From positions 2,779 to 66,778 of the forward strand of contig DLPB01000031.1 in the NCBI GenBank assembly GCA_002479805.1: a DNA stretch of 64,000 nucleotides, in the 5' to 3' direction. Below are positions 28,379-37,014 of the stretch, piece by piece (within the stretch, counting starts at the first letter, position 1; every line of letters starts with the position of its first letter). The position numbers were made by a program, and so were the translations under genes. Origin of the DNA: Micrococcales bacterium UBA7469. GTDB lineage: Bacteria; Actinomycetota; Actinomycetes; Actinomycetales; Microbacteriaceae. A model generated the notes under the pieces. That model searched no databases, was not told where the DNA came from, and saw only the letters and a program-made list of their open reading frames with translations.

Positions 28379-29035
28379 TCAGCTTTGGGGTCTAAGAAGT
28401 TTTTCCAAATAGACTCGAAGTGAAGGGTGAATGAACCCCGCCATTTCAAGCAAGAGTTCCCAGTCGAGAAGTAACTCTCGGTGGATTATTCGATGGTGAT
28501 GAGCCACTCTGTTTCTGAGGCTGCGAAATCGATCTGCTACTGGTCTCAATCGACGGATGTTGCGATCGCCTAACCCAAGGTATGCACTTGCTAGATCTCC
28601 ATGAAGGGCAAGATGCTTTTTCCCCAGAAAACTGAGCCAGAAACCAAGACTTAGCTCGGCTACGATGTCATCCCATGAGGGGGATGCTTTCTCGCGCAAC
28701 GCTCTAAAACGAGCTTGCCTAACAAGATCGATGAACTCCCGACCACCAATTCGAGAAAAGTAACCAGAGCTATCCTGCAGCCAGTGTTCGTTCAGGCCCG
28801 AGGCTTTGATCCGATCCTGCAGCGCTTTGTCAGTGAGGTTTCTAACTGCTAGCTCAAGATGACTCACATCGCAAAGCAGGGATGCGGAGATCTTTTGACT
28901 CCAAGTTGACGCTTTTGCCAAAGTCAGTTCCGGATGCCCGACTTCGTAAGAATTTGCCCGAGCGACACCAAGCCAATTAATCCACAGATTCCTATTTGGT
29001 TCTTGATAGATTTCCCGACTCCTTCTAGGATTCAA
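28379..29035 (-). CDS. Abi-like protein with HEPN-type motif
   Basis: This helical protein of up to 218 residues resembles Abi-like (Abi_2-type) abortive-infection proteins. An N-terminal segment with SHLELAVRNLTDKAL precedes a central WDDIVAELSLGFWLSFLG and a C-terminal LRNRVAHHHRI. That last element is the R-x4-6-H motif of HEPN ribonucleases. It stands alone, convergent with purL, with no recognised antitoxin, which is usual for solitary Abi-like genes. The TTG at 29035 is the longest start and uncertain. A role in phage defence by RNA cleavage is inferred. Confidence 0.7.
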   Translation of the reverse strand: MNPRRSREIYQEPNRNLWINWLGVARANSYEVGHPELTLAKASTWSQKISASLLCDVSHLELAVRNLTDKALQDRIKASGLNEHWLQDSSGYFSRIGGREFIDLVRQARFRALREKASPSWDDIVAELSLGFWLSFLGKKHLALHGDLASAYLGLGDRNIRRLRPVADRFRSLRNRVAHHHRIIHRELLLDWELLLEMAGFIHPSLRVYLEKLLRPQS

Positions 29036-29247
29036 TCAGCGCCCCGGAACAGGTCCCTGTAACACGAAAGTGTCGATCAAACCCCCGGGGCCCCGCCATT
29101 TAATCGCACTCCGTCCCTAGCCACAAGCCATGTTGGTGCAAGCCGTGGATAACCCAAAACATATGGCTGACCCATAGGTCTAGAGCATTTCCAGCTTGCA
29201 AAAAACAATTGAACCTAAAGTTACGAAGCTTGAGGTTTCAAACAAAG

Positions 29248-29286
29248 AATAAGCACTGTTTAGAAAGGACTTAAACAGTGCTTATT
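29248..29286 (-). terminator. Terminator with 15-bp perfect stem after the second sugar operon
   Basis: AATAAGCACTGTTTA (29248-29262) and TAAACAGTGCTTATT (29272-29286) form a perfect 15-bp stem with a 9-nt loop, about 40 bases past the glycosidase stop on the minus strand. On that strand the stem is followed by CTTTGTTTG. The rest of 29036-29325 (290 bases) shows no gene. Confidence 0.75.
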
Positions 29287-29325
29287 CGGTCTCCCCTACG
29301 AGGTCGTCGTCTCGCAGGGAAATTG

Positions 29326-30267
29326 CTATTTGGATTCAGCCGGGACTAATCCTTTGCCGTTGTTAAAGACTCGAATTGGGTCGCAGATGTAACCACCAAA
29401 GTCATCATCTGGGCCGTGAATAAAACCGAGCATGTACCAATCGCCCTGGTGCTGCACGATGCGAGCCGCGTATAACCTCTCATGCGGGAACCAGACCGCC
29501 TGGTTTGGATCGAATGGCCCAAGGACGCTCTCTCCAGATACCGAGAACATGCCGCCAGATGGAAACTTCTTTCTCATTTCCTCAGAAAGTTCATTAGGCC
29601 CGCAGCACCAAAGCATGGTCGGAATGCCATCAACCTCTTCAATTTGGATTACTTCCATTTGACCAAAGCCACTTTCAACTGAGGTCAATGGTGGTAGGAC
29701 TTCCCAATTTCTTAGATCACTTGAAACTGCGTGACCTGCGACACCGCGGCCTTTTTTTGAACCCTGCAGACCTCTTGCTGTGACCACCATGTGCCAGGTG
29801 CCATCTTGGTTGAAGACCCAGGGATCCCGCCAAGCTTGGTCGTGCCAAAGTTCGTAATCCAGCTGTTCATACCAGGTTGGATCAGCTTCGGTAAGCGGTT
29901 CGCCACTGACCTTGGTCCAGGTCATTAGGTCTTTAGATGTGGCAGCTCCGACGCGCTGAATATCTCCGCCATCTTCGCGAGAGGTGCCGGTGTAAAACAT
30001 CCACCAAAGCCCATCTTTATCTCTGGTAACGCTGCCTGTCCAGGTAGTCCAAGAATCCCAGGCTGGTGAATCCGAAACTGCAATTGCGTCCTGCACGATT
30101 TCCCAATTGGTTAGGTCGGTTGAAACTGCGTGACCTACGAATGGGTAACGGTGCCGGCGGTTTACATCTCCCAAGGCCCTTGAGGCGCGCAAGTAAAAGG
30201 CGTGGTGTTTTTCGCCATCAAAGGCATACCAACTATCCCAAACCCATGAATCAGCTAACTTAAGCAC
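29326..30267 (-). CDS. Five-bladed beta-propeller glycoside hydrolase (GH32/43/68-like)
   Basis: This 313-residue protein is made of repeating W/D-rich blade motifs. It has an N-terminal WVWDSWYAFDG, a central AWRDPWVF (the RDP motif of the GH32/GH68 clan) and QMEVIQIEEV, whose Glu could be the acid/base. It has no signal peptide, so it would act on imported sugar in the cytoplasm. It is last in the LacI-controlled ABC operon with its own GTG start. A fructosidase- or arabinosidase-like activity is likely, but the exact family and substrate cannot be fixed by eye. Confidence 0.75.
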   Translation of the reverse strand: MLKLADSWVWDSWYAFDGEKHHAFYLRASRALGDVNRRHRYPFVGHAVSTDLTNWEIVQDAIAVSDSPAWDSWTTWTGSVTRDKDGLWWMFYTGTSREDGGDIQRVGAATSKDLMTWTKVSGEPLTEADPTWYEQLDYELWHDQAWRDPWVFNQDGTWHMVVTARGLQGSKKGRGVAGHAVSSDLRNWEVLPPLTSVESGFGQMEVIQIEEVDGIPTMLWCCGPNELSEEMRKKFPSGGMFSVSGESVLGPFDPNQAVWFPHERLYAARIVQHQGDWYMLGFIHGPDDDFGGYICDPIRVFNNGKGLVPAESK

Positions 30268-30270
30268 GCA

Positions 30271-31161
30271 CTAACCTTTCACTCCTGAAGATGCAACCGA
30301 CGCAACGAATGCGCGTTGGAAGATGACGAAAATCAGCAAAATGGGCAAAGTGATTAGTGTGGAGTAGGCCATGATCTGTCCCCACTGGGTGCCCTCTTCG
30401 CTGGTGGAAGCCCAGAAATAATCGAGGCCGACCTGCACCGGCCGGAGCGCTTCCGTCTGCACCACCATTACTGGCCATAGGTAAGCGTTCCAAATTGCCA
30501 AAAAACTTAGGATTGCGCTGGTTGCAAAGGCGGGTCCAGCTAGCGGCACGATAATCCGCCAGTAGATCGAGAAGAATCCGGCTCCATCGATAATTGCTGC
30601 CTCATCCAGTTCTTTTGGAATGGTCTTGAAGTATTGGACAAACAAGAACACCGAGAAACCAGATGCGATAAACGGGGCAATCTGCACCAGGTAGGTATTT
30701 AGCCAGCCGGTTGTAATGGCCAACGAACCATCTTCAAGCGAGATCCTGGGCAAAGAATTGACTAAGACCAAAAGTGGCATGGCAATGGTTTCGAACGGGA
30801 TTACCAGGGTCGCGATCAGAAAAACCAAGAGGGTATTTTGGCCCCTAAAGCGCAATCTAGCTATCGCATACGCAGCTAAAGAATTAACAAAGAGCCCGAG
30901 CACAACGACCACAACCGAGATAAAGACCGAGTTGAAAATGAATTGGCCCAGCGGCAATCGCTCAAAAACACCCAAGTACTGATCAAAGCTGATATCGCCA
31001 ACCGGAAAAAAGGCACGCCAAGATTTGACGTCAGCGAAAATCGCCTGGGGTTCTTTCAAGCTCGAGGAGATCATGAACAGTAGCGGTAGGCAAAACAGCA
31101 GCATGAAGAAAATCGCGGCTAAATACTGAAGCCCTAAGCCAATCGAGAACTTATTACGCAT
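30271..31161 (-). CDS. Sugar ABC transporter permease, MalG type
   Basis: This 296-residue CUT1-type permease has about six membrane spans and the ATPase-contacting EAA loop in DEAAIIDGAGFFSIYWRIIV. It follows its partner permease by two bases and precedes the glycosidase by three. As with the first importer, no ATPase gene is present, so a shared nucleotide-binding subunit encoded elsewhere is expected. Confidence 0.93.
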   Translation of the reverse strand: MRNKFSIGLGLQYLAAIFFMLLFCLPLLFMISSSLKEPQAIFADVKSWRAFFPVGDISFDQYLGVFERLPLGQFIFNSVFISVVVVVLGLFVNSLAAYAIARLRFRGQNTLLVFLIATLVIPFETIAMPLLVLVNSLPRISLEDGSLAITTGWLNTYLVQIAPFIASGFSVFLFVQYFKTIPKELDEAAIIDGAGFFSIYWRIIVPLAGPAFATSAILSFLAIWNAYLWPVMVVQTEALRPVQVGLDYFWASTSEEGTQWGQIMAYSTLITLPILLIFVIFQRAFVASVASSGVKG

Positions 31162-31163
31162 TA

Positions 31164-32243
31164 CTAGTCCCTCTCGCGAGTCAGGCGACGCTGAATAACG
31201 GAAATCAAAACCACTAGGACAAAGAAGACGATTGCAATCGCCGAGGAGTAGCCGATTTCGTTTTTGCGGAAACCCTCCCTAAATAGGTGGAAGACGATGG
31301 TGGTTGTCGAGTCCAGCGGCCCGCCCTGGGTCATCACATTTACCTGAGTAAATAGCCCCATGGCCTGAATCGAAATAATGATCAAAACAAAGACGAAAGT
31401 GGTCTGTAATCCGGGCCAGGTGACTGCTCTAAATTGCTGCCACTTGTTTGCCCCATCAACCGTGGCCGCTTCATAGAGCTCACCCGGGATGGTCTGCAGG
31501 CCCGCCAGCCAAATAATCATGTGGAATCCGACGCCCTGCCAGGCTGACATGAAGATGATTGCAGGTAAAGCAAGATTCGGATCCGCTAGGAATGCAACGG
31601 GTTCAAAGCCGGGTAGGACCTTGGACAGGATTTCATTGGCAAGTCCATCTTTTTGATAGAAGAAAATCCACAAGATAGAAACCACAACCATCGAGGTAAC
31701 AACCGGCATGAAGTAGATAGTTCGGAAGAAAACCTTGCCCTTAATTTTGGAGTTGATCAGTAGCGCCAGGGCTAACGCCAAGCCACCCTGTAGCGGCGCG
31801 ATCACAAGCGCAAATATCAATGTGTTTCGCAACGACTTCCAGAACAGTGCATCGCCGGCGACGGTGAAATTGGCAGTCTTGCCATCTTCGGAGAAGGACT
31901 CTTCGAGAATCTGCATCCCTGCATATGGGGTTTCGGCAGCGGGCTTAGTCAGATCACGCAGGTTGTCGTAAGCAACATTTGGATCGCTCGGATCCGCATT
32001 GACAGTTACTTGCCCCAGGGAGAGCAGCTCAGTGAAATTGTCAAAACCGATGAACTCGGGTTCATTAGGAGAAGCAAACTTGGCATTGGTAAAACCAAGC
32101 GAGAAGGCAAGTATGACCGGTGCCACAAGGAACATCAGCAACAGTCCGACGGCTGGTAGCACGAACAGCATGCCGGCTCGGGCAGATTTAGCGTTTAAGC
32201 TAGTGCTGAATAACTGCTTCTTCGCTCTAGTTGAGGTGGTCAT
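31164..32243 (-). CDS. Sugar ABC transporter permease, MalF type, with long periplasmic-side loop
   Basis: This 359-residue CUT1 permease is longer than usual for the family. Between the first membrane span and the core there is an insertion of about 85 residues (around residues 65-130, including VNADPSDPNVAYDNL and ILEESFSEDGKTANF), reminiscent of the external domain of MalF. The EAA loop is YEAATVDGANKWQQFRAVTW. It pairs with the downstream permease; the ATG lies 68 bases after the binding-protein gene, beyond a strong hairpin. Confidence 0.92.
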   Translation of the reverse strand: MTTSTRAKKQLFSTSLNAKSARAGMLFVLPAVGLLLMFLVAPVILAFSLGFTNAKFASPNEPEFIGFDNFTELLSLGQVTVNADPSDPNVAYDNLRDLTKPAAETPYAGMQILEESFSEDGKTANFTVAGDALFWKSLRNTLIFALVIAPLQGGLALALALLINSKIKGKVFFRTIYFMPVVTSMVVVSILWIFFYQKDGLANEILSKVLPGFEPVAFLADPNLALPAIIFMSAWQGVGFHMIIWLAGLQTIPGELYEAATVDGANKWQQFRAVTWPGLQTTFVFVLIIISIQAMGLFTQVNVMTQGGPLDSTTTIVFHLFREGFRKNEIGYSSAIAIVFFVLVVLISVIQRRLTRERD

Positions 32244-32261
32244 TCTTTTCCTTTATTGGAA

Positions 32262-32295
32262 ATCAGGGGCGGCAGTGGCGACTGCCACCCCTGAT
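32262..32295 (-). terminator. Intercistronic hairpin between binding-protein and permease genes
   Basis: Arms 32262-32276 and 32281-32295 pair over 15 positions with one mismatch around a 4-nt loop (GGCG). It lies in the 68-base gap between the binding protein and first permease. Such hairpins act as attenuators or mRNA-stabilising ends that make binding protein exceed permease. No long T tract follows. Confidence 0.6.
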
Positions 32296-32311
32296 CTTTT
32301 AACTGGTCGAT

Positions 32312-33607
32312 TTAGCGGTAGAAATCGTTGTCCGCTAGGTTCGCATCAATTTCGTCTGCTGCAGAGTCCAAGGCCTGCTTGGCATTTGCACCATTGATGA
32401 TGTCTGCTACTGCCTTCTCGTAGATGGTTGAGATTGCTAGGTAGGCAGGTGTTGGTGGGCGCAGCACACCGTAGTTGTTCGAGAACTCTACGAATACTGC
32501 GAATGGTCCACCAGGGGCATAGTTAGGTACCTGCTCAGCCGCAGTTGCGGTCGCAGGGATCAGTCCAATGCGGTTAGCAAATGCCACGATGTACTTGTCC
32601 TGCAAGATGAACTCGATGAATGCGTTGGCACCCTCTGCGTTCTCACAGGTTGAAGAAACACCGAACTGCCATGAAGCGGCACCAATCTTTGGGCCCTGTC
32701 CGAAGTTAGGTGGTGGCAGAATTAGCAGATCGTCGCCTAGAGCTTCGTAAGCATCCTTCACAGCCCAGTTACCGTTGTACTGAAGCGCGATGGTGCCTGC
32801 GATGAACTCGGTGCGGTCACCGGTCTGTGCAGGGTTTGCATAGCCGTTAGCGAAGGTTGAACCAAACCACTCACCGAAAGCAACCGATGCGTCGGAATTG
32901 ATAACGCCGTCAGCGCTCTCGTAGGTGTCGCGGTTGATTAGGTCTCCACCGAAGCTTTGCATGATTGGGCTGTAAGCGTATGGATACCACTCGCCAGTCC
33001 AGCCATTACCCCAGTCGATGGCGTAGTCGTAGTCACCAGTTGCATCAATAGCTGCAAGGACGTCGTCAAACTCAGCCTGGGTCCAAGGCTCCGAAACGGT
33101 TGGGATACGAGCGCCAATTGCCTCAAGGGTCGACTTGCGAGCAAGCATTCCCAAAGCGGCGTCCCATGCACCGGCGGAGTAAAGCTCGCCGTTGTAGTAA
33201 CCCTTGGCTCCAGGAAGCAGTGCGTCCTCTAGAGCTGAGTCGATGGCGATTGGCTGTAGGTAACCAGACCAAGCCCAGTTAGGCATGATCGGACCATCTA
33301 CGTCCACGATGCAAGGAAGCGTGTTGGACGCAGCCGCTGCGGCGATGGAATCGTTGTAGGACTCCTGAGGGAATTCCTCAAGAACTACTTCGTAATCGGT
33401 CTGACTTGCGTTGAAGTCAGTGATGGCCTCCTTGACGGTGGCGATTTCCTGGTCATTACCAGCGGCGTGAGACCACATCGAAATCTTGGTTGGAGCGGCG
33501 GTGCCGTCCGAAGAGTTCGATGAGGAGTCAGTGCCTGCGGCACAACCAGACAAGACGAGCATGCCCGCAGCCGAAGCGGCAAGTAACGCTCTAGTTAACT
33601 TGGTCAT
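32312..33607 (-). CDS. Sugar-binding lipoprotein of second ABC importer
   Basis: This 431-residue family-1 solute-binding protein has a Sec lipoprotein signal: TRALLAASAAGMLVL followed by lipobox LSGC (Cys about residue 22), then a Ser/Asp/Thr-rich linker. The mature part starts KISMWSHAAGNDQE and contains the typical binding-protein segment ALQYNGNWAVKDAY. It overlaps the LacI gene stop by four bases. Its position upstream of permeases and a glycosidase suggests uptake of a small oligosaccharide. Confidence 0.93.
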   Translation of the reverse strand: MTKLTRALLAASAAGMLVLSGCAAGTDSSSNSSDGTAAPTKISMWSHAAGNDQEIATVKEAITDFNASQTDYEVVLEEFPQESYNDSIAAAAASNTLPCIVDVDGPIMPNWAWSGYLQPIAIDSALEDALLPGAKGYYNGELYSAGAWDAALGMLARKSTLEAIGARIPTVSEPWTQAEFDDVLAAIDATGDYDYAIDWGNGWTGEWYPYAYSPIMQSFGGDLINRDTYESADGVINSDASVAFGEWFGSTFANGYANPAQTGDRTEFIAGTIALQYNGNWAVKDAYEALGDDLLILPPPNFGQGPKIGAASWQFGVSSTCENAEGANAFIEFILQDKYIVAFANRIGLIPATATAAEQVPNYAPGGPFAVFVEFSNNYGVLRPPTPAYLAISTIYEKAVADIINGANAKQALDSAADEIDANLADNDFYR

Positions 33608-34686
33608 TTTTCCTCTATTTCTTGGGTTGGATTTGAAACTTGTGGGTTTACTGGCGAATTTGTTGGTGTCCTAGGCGTCGAAATCGAGTCTCGAACCACC
33701 AACTCCCCACGAATTTCTGTCTTATTTGGTGCTCCCTCATCGCGACCCTCGCAGATCCTGATGAGATGTTCCACAGCCGCCTGTCCCATTTTGTAATGGG
33801 GCAGTCTTACCGTGCTTAGTCCGGGGCGTAAGCCACCGGAAATCAATTGCAGGTCATCGAAACCAACCACCGAGACCTGTTCTGGAATAGAAATCTTTAA
33901 CTCATTCAGCGCTTGGTAAGCGCCCATAGCAAGCCGATCGTTGTAGCAGGCAATCGCAGTTATCTCGGGATCGCGCAGCATCATCTCGAGCGTTGCGCGA
34001 TAGCCATCTTCAGAGTCAGATTGCTGAACCTTGTAGATGCGCTCTTCTGGCGAATTCCATCCAAATGTTGCCGCAGCATCGTGGAAAGCTTTGGTTCTGG
34101 CAATCGATGCCGGCCATGGCATGCCCTCCATAATCAACCCGACATCTTTATGGCCGGCGATACCAAGAAGCTTTAGCGCCTGCATAAAGGATGGATACTC
34201 GGCTGGCACATAGGAAGGTTGATCACTGTTTGCCCCGTAGCAGTTGGCAAAAACCAGATTGCTCGGAAGCTCTGCAGGAAGCTGAATCTCGCAGTGGAAG
34301 AAAGCGGCAATTAGGACACCACTAACCTGGTGTTCCGCCATCAACTCCAGAGCCTCTTCGATTGAACGATGGTTGTTTTCAACCTCAACAAAAAACAGAT
34401 CGTAGTCATGGGAGCGAGCAGTACGCTGCGCCGCCATAAGCATCTCGCCCGCATACGGGGTGGTGGCAACTTCGATACTTAGCAGCCCAAGAGTTCGGGT
34501 TTGCTGCTCCTTCAGGCTTCGAGCCAACCGGTTGGCTCGATAGCCAAGCTGCTGAGCAGCGAGTTTGATTTTGGCTTCAGTAGCAGGAGAACAACGATTT
34601 GCACCCTTGCCTGACATCACGAGGGAAACCAGAGAAATAGACACGCCTGCAGCTTTTGCCACATCGGCTAGATTCGCTGCCTTCAT
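33604..34686 (-). CDS. LacI-family repressor of the sugar operon
   Basis: This 360-residue regulator has an N-terminal LacI helix-turn-helix and hinge (residues about 4-60, LADVAKAAGVSISLVSLVMSG; the usual T-V-S is replaced by L-V-S) and a periplasmic-binding-protein-like effector domain. It is first in the operon and followed by the binding protein with an ATGA overlap, so it controls its own transport genes. Two palindromic AAACGTTT sites lie upstream. A GGGAG ribosome site precedes the ATG. Confidence 0.94.
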   Translation of the reverse strand: MKAANLADVAKAAGVSISLVSLVMSGKGANRCSPATEAKIKLAAQQLGYRANRLARSLKEQQTRTLGLLSIEVATTPYAGEMLMAAQRTARSHDYDLFFVEVENNHRSIEEALELMAEHQVSGVLIAAFFHCEIQLPAELPSNLVFANCYGANSDQPSYVPAEYPSFMQALKLLGIAGHKDVGLIMEGMPWPASIARTKAFHDAAATFGWNSPEERIYKVQQSDSEDGYRATLEMMLRDPEITAIACYNDRLAMGAYQALNELKISIPEQVSVVGFDDLQLISGGLRPGLSTVRLPHYKMGQAAVEHLIRICEGRDEGAPNKTEIRGELVVRDSISTPRTPTNSPVNPQVSNPTQEIEEK

Positions 34687-34700
34687 CTAATCTCCCTTCG

Positions 34701-34749
34701 TCAAACGTTTAACTTGATGCACACTTAAGCACACAACTCAAACGTTTGA
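34701..34749. promoter_or_regulatory. Pair of LacI-type operators
   Basis: TCAAACGTTTAA (34701-34712) and the perfect palindrome TCAAACGTTTGA (34738-34749) share the AAACGTTT core with the central CG typical of LacI-family sites. Their centres are 37 bp apart. The first lies 15 bases upstream of the LacI start, so binding would repress the operon. Confidence 0.78.
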
Positions 34750-34872
34750 CAACTCTGAAACCCTTTTGTTACTTAGTCGTGATGTTTGCGTTTGTAGCCG
34801 GTTCCGCACTGCGGTGGGCTATCGATGAAAACCTCGCTGCGATACCATTGCTCAATCCACTCAAAGGTTTCT

Positions 34873-35241
34873 ATGAACATCAGATACATCGCAGCACTAT
34901 CTTCTCTTGCGCTACTTTCCGGTTGTGCTACTGGCCCATCAATGACCGATGCCGAGAGCTGCAAACTAATCACTGATTCGATCAACGCGATGATGTTTAC
35001 CTTCGACGACCCGGATGCAACTCCAGAGTCAGCAACCGAAGTATTCACCAAAGCTGCAGCAGATCTAACCGCAGCTTCCGAAGGCTCTGAAGGTGAGAAG
35101 GCGCAGTGGGCTTCAAGCCTCTCAGCACTTGCCACCCAGCTAAACAAAAACATCTCGGAGAGCGATGGGGATGCCATGGTGCTGACCCTGGATGATCTGT
35201 TTGTTAGCTTCGGCGAATCAGCCAACTACTGCAAAGAGTAG
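34873..35241 (+). CDS. Small secreted lipoprotein, unknown
   Basis: This lipoprotein of 122 residues starts at the ATG at 34873: MNIRYIAALSSLALLSGCATG has a short signal and lipobox LSGC. The mature part is acidic, rich in Ala/Ser/Thr/Glu, and probably helical, with Cys residues near its beginning (ESCKL) and its end (NYCKE) that could form a disulphide. AAAGG lies about 7 nt upstream. A longer in-frame ATG at 34825 would spoil the signal peptide. No family was recognised. Confidence 0.75.
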   Translation: MNIRYIAALSSLALLSGCATGPSMTDAESCKLITDSINAMMFTFDDPDATPESATEVFTKAAADLTAASEGSEGEKAQWASSLSALATQLNKNISESDGDAMVLTLDDLFVSFGESANYCKE

Positions 35242-35265
35242 CCAAATAGATCAATTTTCTATATT

Positions 35266-35285
35266 TGTATCAGTGTAGTGATACA
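35266..35285. promoter_or_regulatory. Palindromic operator over the AbiEi/AbiEii promoter
   Basis: TGTATCA (35266-35272) and TGATACA (35279-35285) are perfect inverted arms with a 6-bp spacer. The right arm overlaps TACATT (35282-35287), which is 6 nt before the AbiEi ATG. AbiEi-type antitoxins autorepress through inverted repeats, so this is a likely operator. Confidence 0.65.
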
Positions 35286-35293
35286 TTTTTAGC

Positions 35294-36157
35294 ATGAGCA
35301 GCGCTTCCAAGCTTCGCACCCTATCCGAGACTTCGGTCTCCCAGTGGGGGCTAATCACGACTGCTCAGTCGGAAAGACTCGGAATCAGCCGACTAGATCT
35401 TTCCCGACTTTGCCAGGCAGAGCACCTAGTTCGAGTTCGCCAAGGGGTCTACCTCGACGCTGGGGTTAGCTCGACCGACATCACCTACCTGCAAGCAGAA
35501 TGGCTCATGCTCAAGCCCGAGGAGTTTGCCCAAGACCGGCTGCGAGACCTCTCCCGTGAGCCAGTCGTGGCCTCGGCCACGGCTGCCTGGCTTCATGGAG
35601 CTGGCAACTTTCTTCCCACTCCTTTTACCTTTTTCTCTCAAAATCGAATTCAACGGGCGGCTAACTACGTGAGGATTAGCAAACAATCCCTCGCTGACTC
35701 AGACGTAACTCTGGTTCGAGGACTTCCCGCCACCACACCAGAGCGGACCATTAAAGACCTGTTCAAAGAGCAGCGTGACTTTGGAGATATTTGGCAAGTA
35801 GCCTCCGACATGCATCAAAAAATCAGATGGCCGAAACGACTAGTTGAAGAACTGGCTGATACATACAAGATTTATGGATTCTCCGCACAGTACTTCAGAG
35901 AAACCCTGGGTGAGGCTCTTCAAATTGACACGCTCGCCAATGGAATTTCAGCGCTACGTGCGCAGTCACTCGAGCTATCAAGGCAGCTTGCACAAATCTC
36001 CTCTCAGCTTCCAAAGTTTGAGCAAAACTCAGCCTTTATTGAGGTTGTGGAAAACCTGAAGCGAGTTTCGAGTCAGATCAATAGCCTTTCCATCCCCAAG
36101 GTTCAGGAGCAGAAATGGCCCAACGAGATGGACAAGGCCGAAGCAAGGAATCTCTAG
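35294..36157 (+). CDS. AbiEi-family antitoxin
   Basis: This 287-residue protein has an N-terminal winged-helix segment (about 15-70, GLITTAQSERLGISRLDLSRL then VRVRQGVYLD) and the AbiEi C-terminal region with ATAAWLHGAGNFLPTPFTFF and GLPATTPERTIKDLF. It is the DNA-binding antitoxin/autorepressor of a type IV system. A C-terminal extension after about residue 215 is coiled-coil-like. It overlaps the toxin gene by 43 bases in another frame. The ATG appears to lead a leaderless transcript. Confidence 0.85.
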   Translation: MSSASKLRTLSETSVSQWGLITTAQSERLGISRLDLSRLCQAEHLVRVRQGVYLDAGVSSTDITYLQAEWLMLKPEEFAQDRLRDLSREPVVASATAAWLHGAGNFLPTPFTFFSQNRIQRAANYVRISKQSLADSDVTLVRGLPATTPERTIKDLFKEQRDFGDIWQVASDMHQKIRWPKRLVEELADTYKIYGFSAQYFRETLGEALQIDTLANGISALRAQSLELSRQLAQISSQLPKFEQNSAFIEVVENLKRVSSQINSLSIPKVQEQKWPNEMDKAEARNL

Positions 36158-37014
36158 AGAGCTTCCTGCGTGATGGCGGAACCCAGTTTGGCCAAGATAA
36201 ACAATCAAGACACCTAACATTTGTGTTTCGAAGACTACTTGACAGAATCTTTCACCTTCAGCATTCTGATCTGCAGCTAAAAGGTGGCATGGCCTTGAGG
36301 ATGCGAACCCAAGATGCCAGATTCACCACGGACCTAGACCTCACTAGCCAAGATCTCACCCTCTCCGAGATGAGCGAACTCATTTCGGTTCAAGCGCAAA
36401 TAGATCTCCAAGACTCTTTGAAGTTTGAAGTTGTAAACATCGAAAGGCTTGGCGAAATATCAACCCAGCCCTTTCGAGAAGGCGCGAAGCTAACCATTGG
36501 CTACTCCTGGGGTGGGGCGCTAAGTCCAACCAAACTGAGAGTGGACACGGTGCGCGACAAGATCCCGTTTGCTCCTAACTCGCCCACTTCCGGCCTCATG
36601 GAGCCACCGTTAGGGCTGCCGGCTTCGCAGATCAAACTTTTTGCACTTTCCCACCAAATTGCCCAGAAGGTTTGTGGTTGCCTCGAAGTTCACAGTGGCC
36701 AACCTTCCTCTAGGGCGAAGGACTTAGTCGATTTAGTGATCATCGCCAAGAGTTTCAAGGTTGACAGGGAGGAGCTTATTCAGGCTCTGGCATTCGAGTT
36801 TGGCCACAGAAGTTTGATCATGCCTCAAGTATTCGCGCCTAATACAACCTTGCTTCGGCGCTACACGGCCGATAAAAAAACAGCCAAACAACTCTCACTG
36901 CCCGATAAGGCTGAACAGGCTGTGGCACTTGTGAATAGTTTGCTTGGGCTTGATGGTGGCGTTCCATCGAAATCAACGTGGGATCCAGCCTTGGCCAAAT
37001 GGGTGGCTAGCTAA
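36115..37014 (+). CDS. AbiEii/AbiGii-family nucleotidyltransferase toxin
   Basis: This 299-residue toxin has the nucleotidyltransferase motif LKGGMALRMRT at about 55-65 and TTDLDLT at about 71-77 (metal-binding Asp pair), and the later RAKDLVDLVIIAK typical of AbiEii proteins. These enzymes add nucleotides to tRNA or other targets and cause growth arrest on phage infection. It is downstream of and overlapping AbiEi, with its stop directly abutting the convergent MFS gene. Confidence 0.88.
   Translation: MAQRDGQGRSKESLESFLRDGGTQFGQDKQSRHLTFVFRRLLDRIFHLQHSDLQLKGGMALRMRTQDARFTTDLDLTSQDLTLSEMSELISVQAQIDLQDSLKFEVVNIERLGEISTQPFREGAKLTIGYSWGGALSPTKLRVDTVRDKIPFAPNSPTSGLMEPPLGLPASQIKLFALSHQIAQKVCGCLEVHSGQPSSRAKDLVDLVIIAKSFKVDREELIQALAFEFGHRSLIMPQVFAPNTTLLRRYTADKKTAKQLSLPDKAEQAVALVNSLLGLDGGVPSKSTWDPALAKWVAS

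Noticed and set aside
29073..29098. Possible tRNA or tmRNA 3' end remnant (TCGATC followed by a CCCCGGGG-rich stretch ending GCCA)
   Set aside because: No matching 5' acceptor, anticodon arm or full T-arm could be assembled nearby, so it may be chance.
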